Positions 34,876-41,255 of a stretch of 41,255 bases of DNA are shown here, piece after piece. The notes under the pieces were generated by a model, which saw nothing but the letters and a program-made list of their open reading frames with translations, had not been told where the DNA came from and made no database searches. The position numbers were made by a program, and so were the translations under genes. Every line of letters begins with the position of its first letter. Positions within the stretch are counted from its first letter, which is position 1. Origin of the DNA: Nostoc sp. 'Peltigera membranacea cyanobiont' N6 (GTDB lineage Bacteria; Cyanobacteriota; Cyanobacteriia; Cyanobacteriales; Nostocaceae); contig NZ_CP026687.1 of NCBI RefSeq assembly GCF_002949735.1, positions 1 to 41,255 on the forward strand, read 5' to 3'.

Positions 34876-35202
34876 CTATGAACTTGCGCCAGCTTCAGAT
34901 ACAGCAGCGCCCACGTCTGGCTTTACCTCCTTCGCTTTCTTTTCAAAAATCTGAATTCCCGCATCAATCACTTCAAAGCCGTTCTCTGTGCGTTGGCCAA
35001 GCTTGCCCGATACAGCCCCAGCCCAGTCTGCAAATTCCGAGGCGCTAGTTTCAGCCTTCCGCCAGCTTTTAGCATTAACTTGAGCAGTGAAGACTATACC
35101 ATTCTGATCAGTCAACTCGATTGCAACTTTCTTGTTCTCGGCTGGTGTAGCTGTTGGTAGTTCCCCACTAAATTTTATTGTCACTTCGCTTTTGGCTTCC
35201 AT
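34876..35202 (-). CDS. Small cyanobacterial protein (FinO-like annotation type)
   Basis: A 108-residue protein of the form MEAKSEVTIKFSGELPTATP..., with KVAIELTDQNGIVFTAQVNA as beta-strands, KSWRKAETSASEFADWAGAV as a helix and FEVIDAGIQIFEKK as the final strand. It resembles a family of small Nostoc proteins often labelled FinO-like fertility inhibition proteins. I do not see a true FinO/ProQ RNA-binding core, so that label may be only historical. No signal peptide. An Ala/Ser-rich tail ends the protein. RNA binding is not shown by the sequence. Confidence 0.6.
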   Translation of the reverse strand: MEAKSEVTIKFSGELPTATPAENKKVAIELTDQNGIVFTAQVNAKSWRKAETSASEFADWAGAVSGKLGQRTENGFEVIDAGIQIFEKKAKEVKPDVGAAVSEAGASS

Positions 35203-36102
35203 AGCTTACCCCTGGCTCATCATCAATTCAAAATTTTGACTCTTGTGATTTTATCTTGGATTAAGTTGACCACAAGATGCGCGATCGCTTGGCTATTGTA
35301 ATTGTTCACTTTGAAAGTGAACGTTGAGCATTCGGCTTGAACGAGAACCAAGACTCAACATTAAATCTACAAAAATTTACCCCGTTTTTGACCCCTTATT
35401 AAGAATCATTCTGAAAAGGCGAAAACGCCTATACCGTAATGCTTTCAGCCTTTGTAAATAAATCTTGTGAAAGATTACAATTGTGCTTTGATTTTGCTGT
35501 TTTGTGCATGACACCGAAAATCGCCCAAATTCTCGATTTTCACCAATTCTCACCAATTAAACTCAATATATTCCAATCCTCCAGAATGCAAATTCAAATT
35601 CATCGCTGATTTTTTTACCTCTTCAACATCTTCCAGTCACCAAATTCTCATTAGCTCAATAATTCCCAATAAATCCCAAAAGTCACCCGATTTATCCCCA
35701 TATTTGCCAACGAGTTTTAAACACGCTAATTAGCGCATAAGCTCTGTAATCCATCTTTTTTTGACGCACAGTACGCCATATTTGGCAGAAAGTTTGTTGA
35801 GCCAAAAATGGATTTGAGTAATTTTCAAATCACTTGGAGCAATTTAAACTACTTTAATACTACATAAGTAATATAAAGGAACGCGATGGCGTAACCGCCC
35901 GCTCTCTTGCGATCGCCCCATTCCCCATTCTCAATTCCTCCATGCCTACCCAACAAAAACAAGGTTTTTTTGTTTTGGTGGCGGGGTGGCGATGGCTACA
36001 TCGGGCGCTTGAGCCATCGCGCATAGAAAATTTTACAAGGTTGGTAGCTCCCGGTTTGATTTTGGGATTGCTAAGAATAGTGTCTTGAGTGGTGTATTAA
36101 TC
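35203..36102. other. AT-rich gene-free region with small palindromes
   Basis: No gene was found in about 900 bases. It holds a perfect palindrome GTTCACTTT-G-AAAGTGAAC (35304-35322), possibly an operator for the leftward gene ending upstream, and an AGGCG-AAAA-CGCCT hairpin (35417-35430). A stretch poor in G on the plus strand runs from about 35520 to 35710. A dispersed repeat of the GCGATGGCGTA(A)CCGCCCGC kind is at 35883-35916, with a relative at 19816. Confidence 0.5.
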
Positions 36103-36357
36103 GTGAGCAAGCCAGAACAGCCTTCAGAACAAGATAAGCCTGACGAAAAACAAATGATTGTCGAAGGTCTTCTGTTCGTTTTCGTGTTGGTTCCAGCTAT
36201 ATTGTTCGTTTTTAGTATGATTATTACGGATTATTTGGCTCAAACACCACCAGTGAGGTCGTTTGATGATGCCGCTAGAAATTCAAAAACTCGGTTCTTG
36301 CGAATCAAGCAAGCAAAACGAAGGTGGCGATCCTGGGGATTGTCGCAAATGAAATAA
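36103..36357 (+). CDS. Single-pass small membrane protein
   Basis: An 84-residue protein, taken from the GTG at 36103 (a TTG at 36085 would add 6 residues). The first 24 residues are very acidic and Lys-rich (QPSEQDKPDEKQ). A strong membrane helix, LLFVFVLVPAILFVFSMII, follows, then a basic C-terminus (RFLRIKQAKRRWRSWG). Charge distribution suggests the basic end stays in the cytoplasm. It borders the repeat-dense region. No family is recognised. Confidence 0.5.
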   Translation: MSKPEQPSEQDKPDEKQMIVEGLLFVFVLVPAILFVFSMIITDYLAQTPPVRSFDDAARNSKTRFLRIKQAKRRWRSWGLSQMK

Positions 36358-36526
36358 AAAATCTTTACTGCACCCAACTCGAAGAATTGGAAGAAGAACA
36401 AAATTTTTCTTGTCTCAAGTCTGCTCAAGTCTGCCCAGTTCCTCTTGCTGCTGCTGTAAACACCACTTATTACATAGGTTTTATGTAGATTAGAAGTATT
36501 GAAATAGTAGTTCTAAATACCTTGCC

Positions 36527-36659
36527 CAAGTGGTAGCTGTTGGGTAGCTCAACTGGTGACACACAGCTACCAGTTGAGCAGTAAAAAAGCGAGTTGTTGA
36601 AAATTTGATGATTCCCCAACTGGTAGCTATAGAGTAGCTCTACTGCTACCAGTTGAGCA
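36527..36659. repeat. Five copies of CAACTGGTAGCT in inverted pairs
   Basis: Copies lie at 36527 (one mismatch), 36548, 36565-36580 (inverted), 36617 and 36645-36659 (inverted). CTCAACTGGT pairs with ACCAGTTGAG (36548-36557 and 36569-36578), and CAACTGGTAGC pairs with GCTACCAGTTG (36617-36627 and 36645-36655). The two inverted copies are 80 bases apart and share 15 bases. Confidence 0.8.
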
Positions 36660-36947
36660 TAAGACATTTATCGAAAAATTCTGGCGTAATGCTTACTGAC
36701 TATGACTTAGAGCAAATTAAAATCGCCTGTTGAATTCTCAATAACTTCAAAATTATTGAGAACGTATAATACATTTATGTTGCAATTGTACTTCAATAAT
36801 TCTTTCATTAACTTAAGCCAGCCCACTTAACATCCGATTTTTTTTCTTCATGCCTGAATAGAAATTGTTCCTTTTATAATCTCCACGCTTGTTGATAGAG
36901 ATGAAACTTGTTTTAAGTGGTGAAATTGTCTGATTAATCACAGTTAC

Positions 36948-37087
36948 AAATAGCAGACATTTTGCACCTAAAACCCCGATTCCTGTGCAAAATGTCTGCT
37001 ATTTTGCACAGCTTATACACGCTTTTAACTGTTATAGCTGTCAAGGAACTTTGATTATTCACTACAAAATGTCTGCTATTTTGCACA
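36948..37087. repeat. 20-bp perfect inverted repeat plus a third direct copy
   Basis: AAATAGCAGACATTTTGCAC (36948-36967) is exactly complementary to 36985-37004, with a 17-base spacer. The second arm extends to 37010 and recurs without change, 23 bases long, at 37065-37087. Each unit has its own inner palindrome, TGCAAAAT and ATTTTGCA. It is an iteron-like arrangement. Confidence 0.85.
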
Positions 37088-37420
37088 TCGCTTTGACCAA
37101 AAAATTGGTGTCTAATACATACACCAACTACCCTTTAGCCATTTTTATCAAACTTACTCATTCTCAATAACTCTAAAATTATTGAGAATATATAATACTT
37201 TAATGTTGCAAACGTACTTCAAAAATCCCGCTCAATCGATCAACTTCTTCAGTAAGTGAATCTGAAATTTCTCCTGTGAGTTCAGCCGTCACTCTATATA
37301 TTTAGCGTTAACTGAAACAGAAACTCGTCTAACGCAATAACTCTACTAAACACTTATAACCCCGTGAACTTAGTGTAGTTTAACCGTACTAAATCAGTCT
37401 CATCCGACACTAATATTTTT

Positions 37421-37577
37421 GGCCGTCCAAAAGGACAAAAACAGTGGTTTCTTGTCCCTTTGGCCGTCCAATAACCGTCAACCTTAGTCAATTGTCATGC
37501 TCTGCTGACAAATGCCCACCTGTCAACGGCCGTCCAAAACATCAAAAACAGTGGTTTCTTGTCCTTTTGGCCGTCCA
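37421..37577 (+). repeat. Duplicate 50-base repeats bounded by GGCCGTCCA
   Basis: GGCCGTCCA occurs at 37421, 37462, 37528 and 37569, the pairs each exactly 41 bases apart. The bases between the members of a pair are nearly the same in both units and include AAAAACAGTGGTTTCTTGTCC (interrupted here only by description). In the first unit GGACAA and TTGTCC also pair; in the second that arm is changed. Confidence 0.8.
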
Positions 37578-37726
37578 GTGTTTTTGAAAAAATCTTCTGT
37601 AACTTATATCCAGTCTCAATTACAGCCACTTTTTTGAGTAATTTATATTGTCAATAAGCTGGGGTCTTATTGACAATGCGTAATCATGATGTGTTGCAAT
37701 TGTGTTTCAAAAATTCTTTCTTGAAT

Positions 37727-38112
37727 TTAACCGTACCCACCCAACAACTCAGTAGCTAGTTTGAGTTCTTCTGAAAGTTCCAGTTTCATCAATCCTAAGT
37801 CATCCTCATCAAAATCCTCATCAGAGTCAACATCATCGCCATCATCATCAGAAATAAGAGGTTGACTATTGCTTGTTACAGTAGTCGCTGCATCAGCACC
37901 ACTTTGAGGCTGACTAGTGCTTGTCACAGTAGTCGCTGCATTAGCGCCACCAGATAAAACTATTGACTGAGGCTCAATTCGAGCAATACGCCTAATAGTT
38001 GCCAGTTTCGCTTCTAGACGTTCAATCGCTGACCAACAAGCTTTCTGTAATTCAGGCTGATTGACTTGACCCTCTAAGGGACTTCCATAAAATAAACTAT
38101 TCCACCAACAAT
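37727..38112 (-). pseudogene. Gene truncated at its 5' end by the insertion sequence
   Basis: The frame is open from the insertion-sequence boundary to the stop at 37727 and encodes about 128 residues. It begins near WWNSLFYGSPLEGQVNQPEL, continues with a helix (CWSAIERLEAKLATIRRIAR), then two near-identical Thr/Ser/Ala-rich units (GANAATTVTSTSQPQ and GADAATTVTSNSQP), a highly acidic Asp/Glu stretch, and LMKLELSEELKLATELLGGY. The N-terminus is lost. I do not recognise the family. Its place beside the repeat-dense region suggests that the intact gene might have been a plasmid replication or maintenance gene. A GTG at 37925-37927 could still start a 66-residue product. Confidence 0.65.
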
Positions 38113-38127
38113 AATGATAATCATTTT

Positions 38128-38174
38128 AAAGGGGGGTGAAGGGGCTGCCGTCGGCAGCCCCTTCACCCCCCTTT
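38128..38174. terminator. Left-end hairpin of the insertion sequence
   Basis: Perfect 23-bp arms (38128-38150 and 38152-38174) meet around a single T: AAAGGGGGGTGAAGGGGC... and its complement, ending in TTTT. It begins inside the terminal repeat and can stop transcription from outside, so the transposase gene is shielded from nearby promoters. Confidence 0.8.
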
Positions 38175-38219
38175 TGTAGTAATTTAAATAATGACGCTTG
38201 TTTTTCAGTGTGGTAACTA

Positions 38220-39457
38220 ATGGCCATAGTATTAACTGATTCTCTCAAAAAGTTGTTGATTGAAACTGCATTTCAATTAAAAGGTGCAGCAAAGCGTAAA
38301 TTTATGGCACAGACAGTTCAGGGCTTAGGTTTGGGAGGGCAAAGGCTTGCACAATCAGAATTAGGATGGAATCGAGATCCTATTAGGAAAGGAAGGAGAG
38401 AATTAGAAAGTGGTATTACTTGTGTTGATAACATGAGTGGCAAAGGGCGTTATAAAGCAGAAGAACACTTGCCAAATCTTTTAGAAGATATAAAAAATAT
38501 AGTGGATTCGCAAAGCCAAACTGACCCTAGTTTTAAAAGTCAAAGACTATATACCAGACTCAGTGCTGCCGAAGTCAGAAAGCAACTAATAGAAAAGTAT
38601 GGTTATAGTGATGAAAAGTTACATACGTCAGAAACAATCCGAGTAAAATTAAATAATTTAGGTTACAAGCTCAGAAGGGTAAAGAAAGTTCAACCTCAAA
38701 AAAAATTCCGCAAACCGATGCAATCTTTGAGCAATTAGACATAGTTAATATTGATGCTTCGGAAGATAAGAGTGTTTTACGTCTAAGTATGGACGGAAAA
38801 GCCCGCGTTAAGATTGGCTCATTTGATCGAGGGGGTAAAAGCCGGGACGGAGCGAAAGCTGATGACCATGATTATAATCCAAAAACAACTGTAACTCCTT
38901 ATGGTATCTTTCTTCCAGAGCTTGATGAGCTATTTTTGTACTTTACAGAATCGAAAGTTACAAGCGATTTTATTGTTGATATTTTAGAAGATTTTTGGTT
39001 AGAACAAAAGCATCGTTTTTCCGATATTCAAACCTTACTTCTCAATCAAGATAATGGGCCACAGAATAGCTCACGGCGTACTCAATTTATGAAACGTATA
39101 GTAGAGTTTGCTCAAAAACATCAAGTAAATATACGTTTAGCTTATTATCCGCCCTATCATAGTAAATATAACCCAATAGAAAGGACGTGGGCAGTACTAG
39201 AAAATCACTGGAATGGTAGCATTTTAAATGAACTAGAAACGGCTCTAAATTTTGCCAGCACTATGACATGGAACGGGAAACATCCAGTCGTTAAGTTAGT
39301 ACACAAAACTTATGAGAATGGGGTCAAGCTTACAAAAAAAGCTATGGCTCAAATTGAAAAACAGATTGAGCGGCTAACCGATTCTACCCATGAACTTTTC
39401 CCAAATTTAGGTAATTGGTTTATTGATATTTGTTGTAGTAAAACAAAAGTTATTTGA
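38220..39457 (+). CDS. ISAzo13 DDE transposase made by -1 frameshift
   Basis: The first frame (38220-38738, 172 residues) and the second (ending at 39457) join into a single 412-residue protein by a -1 shift at the A8 run 38698-38705. After the shift the reading is KKIPQTDAIFEQLD, in keeping with the family. The first part is DNA-binding. The second has the DDE residues: LSMDGKARVKIG, LLLNQDNGPQNSS and YHSKYNPIERTW. A family-length product is restored. Start: the ATG at 38220. The element may be active, as no stop or gap other than the slip site is seen. It could also be a plain frameshift mutation in an inactive copy, but the perfect slippery motif makes a programmed event more likely. Confidence 0.85.
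38698..38705 (+). other. Slippery A8 site for -1 frameshifting
   Basis: In the zero frame the run reads CAA AAA AAA TTC, containing the classic heptamer A_AAA_AAA. A shift by -1 continues with ATT CCG CAA ACC and restores the full transposase. Transcriptional slippage on the A8 run would give the same product. Confidence 0.8.
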
Positions 39458-39555
39458 TTTTAATAACAGCATTTATTTAGCTACAAAACATACTAATCCT
39501 ACACTGTTTAACTTCAAAATAGATGAGAAGTGTATAGATTCTTCATGCATAGATG

Positions 39556-39598
39556 AGGGGGAGAAAAGGTGTTGCCGAGGGCAACACCTTTTCTCCCC
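39556..39598. terminator. Right-end hairpin of the insertion sequence
   Basis: Perfect 20-bp arms, GGGGGAGAAAAGGTGTTGCC (39556-39575) and its complement (39579-39598), around GAG, followed by TTAAAA and the terminal repeat. It ends transposase transcription. Its inner sequence differs fully from the left hairpin. Confidence 0.8.
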
Positions 39599-39653
39599 CC
39601 TTAAAATGATTATCATTCTTGAGAAAACCTGTTTCTTGTTTTTCTTGGAATAA

Positions 39654-39926
39654 TTTATTCTTTGGAAGTCCCTTGCCTATACAAATCTGAAAAAATATGA
39701 AGAAGCAATTAAAGATTATAATCAAGCAATTAATCTCTCTCAAGATTATGCAAAGGCTTATAAATTCCGAGGTATGATGCGTATGGAAACGGGAAACAAA
39801 CTAGGCGCTATAGAAGATTTGAATAAAGCTGCTGGACTTTTCTTCAATCAAGGACAACTTGTAGAACATAAAGAGATATTAGCTTTAATTCAACAAAACC
39901 CTACTGAAATAAACAACCCCAGATAA
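39654..39926 (+). pseudogene. TPR-protein C-terminal remnant
   Basis: An open frame without a start, about 90 residues, begins 37 bases beyond the insertion sequence. It shows two TPR units: SLAYTNLKKYEEAIKDYNQA with INLSQDYAKAYKFRG, then MRMETGNKLGAIEDLNKAA, and a last helix EHKEILALIQQ. The stop is TAA at 39924. The N-terminal part is not on the other side of the insertion sequence. It is a truncated tetratricopeptide-repeat protein of the common cyanobacterial type. Confidence 0.8.
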
Positions 39927-40508
39927 TGAAGTGATATTCATTTACTGGGGTGTCATGTGTTGTAGGCGATTTTAAAGGGAGTTAATCAGCGTTCACCACC
40001 CATCGCCGATGAGATGCGCGATCGCAGGTAAGCTACCCCAGGTGAGATATTTGATTACTAGCGATCGCAATAGACTTATTTACTGTCTTCTTTACTTGTA
40101 GGCTTATTGATAGTACGTGTGACTAAATCAGTGGCTACAATCGTTGCAACAGTTTGAGCTACTGGTACAAGCTGATGGTCATAAACTTGCAAGCAACTAC
40201 ACCCACGCCGCCGATACATAATTTTGCAACTAACACGCCGCTATTGGTCAAAATAACCTCGCTAATGACAGCTAGTAATAAATACTCATTCGACACTAGC
40301 TTTTGTCAAGAAGATAGCGTAAGCATCAAAAATCAGTAGCTAAGATGCTTGCTGGACAAAGCTTCAGCCAAGGACGTACAGTTTCCCGTTTTGGCACGGT
40401 GATGCTATGGATGCCAATACTCCATCCAATACCTGCTGGGTGAACAGTTCCCTGTTTCTGATAACAATAGATGGAAGAGGTCAAAATATTTGGCGAAGGG
40501 TATAAAAA
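39927..40508. other. Intergenic region with HIP1 sites
   Basis: Mostly non-coding. It has GCGATCGC-type sites near 40017 and 40062, and a small leftward frame described separately. The remainder to 40508 shows no gene; a GAAGGG lies in front of the next start. Confidence 0.4.
40076..40219 (-). CDS. Possible 47-aa protein
   Basis: A short leftward frame, ATG 40217-40219 to TAA 40076-40078, that reads MYRRRGCSCLQVYDHQLVPV, then AQTVATIVATDLVTRTINKP and a Lys/Ser-rich tail. The middle helix looks like real protein. No ribosome site is visible and the frame is closed just upstream, so this may be a remnant of a longer gene or chance. Confidence 0.3.
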   Translation of the reverse strand: MYRRRGCSCLQVYDHQLVPVAQTVATIVATDLVTRTINKPTSKEDSK

Positions 40509-40940
40509 ATGGGAGAGGCTAAACGACGTAAGCAGTCTAACGGCAACGGATTCGGAAACTTTAACTTAAGGAGGGCAGTCGAAAAAGAATTGGCATATCT
40601 ACAAAAAAATCGACTAGGTGTGATCTGGCTTGATACGCTTCATCGAATTATAAATGAATATCCAGGCAGCATTATTAAGGAAGAGCTTGAACAGGGCGGA
40701 TACACCAAAGCCATTAGCAATTTTGAGCAATTATGCGCTAGTACAAAGGATGAAACTCTGATTTACCTGATGCAAGGGTTGTGGCTAATTTTTCACAAAG
40801 ATAAAAATTTTAGCTTTAAAAACTATAGCCCTTTCAGTGGTGAAGACATGAAGGTAGTGGTTAAACTTTATATCAATACATTGATCTGCGTCTTAATCGC
40901 AGAATCAGAACTTTCGTCCATGCAAGCACCCACCGAATAA
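40509..40940 (+). CDS. Hypothetical protein with MGEAKRRK start
   Basis: A 143-residue protein. It begins with MGEAKRRKQ, an N-terminal phrase found on several unrelated small cyanobacterial and plasmid proteins, often nucleic-acid linked. The body is helical: NLRRAVEKELAYLQKNRLGV, IWLDTLHRIINEYPG, TKAISNFEQLCAS and LIYLMQGLWLIFHKD, then VVVKLYINTLICVLIAESEL near the end. There is no signal peptide. A GAAGGG about 8 bases upstream may be its ribosome site. The family is not identified and it has no operon partners in the window. Confidence 0.65.
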   Translation: MGEAKRRKQSNGNGFGNFNLRRAVEKELAYLQKNRLGVIWLDTLHRIINEYPGSIIKEELEQGGYTKAISNFEQLCASTKDETLIYLMQGLWLIFHKDKNFSFKNYSPFSGEDMKVVVKLYINTLICVLIAESELSSMQAPTE

Positions 40941-41255
40941 CGGAATTGCTGAAATTGGTGTATGTCTAATGCACCAAAAGCCTGACAGTTCATTCGATAA
41001 GTAATTGGGCAGAATTAATTACACAATGTCATTGCGAATGAAGCGTAAAGCCAAAGCAGACGCTATCGCGAACGCACAGTAGCGTCTCCAAAAGTTGCCA
41101 AATGAAGCAATAGCAAGCCTTTCTCCTTGCTTCTCTTCTGACGCTGCGCGTAGCAAGATCCCCGAAGGGGTACGCTTCATTTAATTACGCTCACAACTCC
41201 AGTAAATATTTTTGTCCACCTACTTATATTCTATTCAACTCAATCAGGGGATGAT
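40941..41255. repeat. Dispersed short palindromic repeats
   Basis: No gene is seen. From about 41035 the DNA is a patchwork of Nostoc-type short elements: GAATGAAGCGTAAAGC, GACGCTATCGCGAACGC, GACGCTGCGCGTAGC, and CCCCGAAGGGG near 41160, with GCTTCATT closing an imperfect inverted repeat (ATGAAGCGTAAAGC against GTACGCTTCAT). Likely a non-coding mobile repeat cluster. Confidence 0.55.

Larger units (their letters stand above)
36358..37726. other. Gene-free, repeat-dense region, candidate origin or centromere
   Basis: About 1.37 kb with no credible gene. It contains four unrelated repeat families, listed separately: five CAACTGGTAGCT copies, three long direct repeats with an inner inverted repeat, three copies of a 20-base inverted/direct element, and two 50-base repeats bounded by GGCCGTCCA. 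The combination of AT-rich DNA, iterated sites and palindromes is typical of plasmid origins or centromeres. Confidence 0.6.
36735..37729 (+). repeat. Three long direct repeats each with a 10-bp inverted repeat
   Basis: Inverted repeats are at 36735-36762, 37161-37188 and 37648-37676: TTCTCAATAA/TTATTGAGAA twice and TTGTCAATAA/TTATTGACAA once. Each is followed by a TATAAT-like or related AT-box and a shared tail with TGTTGCAA and TTCAAAAATTC-type sequence, for a unit of about 80 bases. The third copy ends at the stop of the truncated leftward gene. Stem changes in copy three are compensatory. Confidence 0.8.
38113..39617 (+). mobile_element. ISAzo13-family insertion sequence
   Basis: About 1505 bases, bounded by a perfect 17-bp terminal inverted repeat (AATGATAATCATTTTAA at 38113-38129 and its complement at 39601-39617), followed inward by six G (six C at the other end). 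It encodes one transposase in two frames. Each end has a long perfect hairpin directly inside the terminal repeat. No target-site duplication is visible, and the flanks are remnants of two different genes, which suggests a deletion or rearrangement at this site. Confidence 0.88.

Noticed and set aside
37421..37577. Possible CRISPR array
   Set aside because: Only two long units are present, the repeats are not of even size with unique spacers, and no cas gene is near.
40154..40339. Rightward 61-codon frame
   Set aside because: It is antisense to a more protein-like small leftward frame and has no ribosome site.

Overview
The window reads as part of a large plasmid of a filamentous, heterocyst-type (Nostoc/Anabaena-like) cyanobacterium. 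Scattered HIP1 octamers (GCGATCGC), Nostoc-style short dispersed palindromes, WD40/NB-ARC and NACHT STAND proteins and an AT-rich base composition point to that group. A CyRepA1-type replication protein, a ParM-like actin operon, a ParA operon, a XerC/D-like recombinase and a PIN toxin-antitoxin pair point to a plasmid. No rRNA, tRNA or CRISPR array was seen.

Layout. (1) 1-4640: replication protein and two small genes, all leftward, ending at an RHH repressor gene beside a strong palindromic operator. (2) 4876-10600: a tightly packed rightward operon starting with a ParM-like ATPase, passing through eight small unknown or membrane proteins, and ending with a VirD4/FtsK/HerA-like membrane ATPase; a cluster of YACGGCA repeats follows. 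(3) 10809-16254: a NarL-type response regulator, then a two-gene unit of a pentapeptide-repeat membrane protein and a NACHT ATPase. Both proteins carry the same GDxN-rich motif and long membrane segments encoded by tandem DNA repeats. (4) 16684-19551: tyrosine recombinase, VapBC-like pair and ParA plus a small DNA-binding partner. (5) 19552-20588: decayed DNA with a patatin-like pseudogene. (6) 20589-29834: a leftward run of eight genes, six of which are different peptidoglycan-active enzymes, with no phage structural genes. (7) 30336-33977: a 14-blade-repeat NB-ARC-WD40 protein. (8) 34245-36357: small secreted or membrane proteins. (9) 36358-37726: about 1.4 kb without genes, filled with four families of inverted and direct repeats; it looks like an origin or centromere. 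(10) 37727-39926: an ISAzo13-type insertion sequence between two broken genes. (11) 39927-41255: one small MGEAKRRK-type protein and dispersed repeats.

How it fits together. Replication and segregation functions are spread around the window (rep, ParM operon, ParA operon, recombinase, toxin-antitoxin), while the accessory cargo is a NACHT/pentapeptide pair that resembles an NLR-effector signalling unit and an island of cell-wall lytic enzymes. The most novel candidates are the motif-sharing NACHT pair, the phage-free lysin island, the ParM-to-ATPase operon and the repeat-dense non-coding region. All functions come from motif reading by eye; no database search was run.
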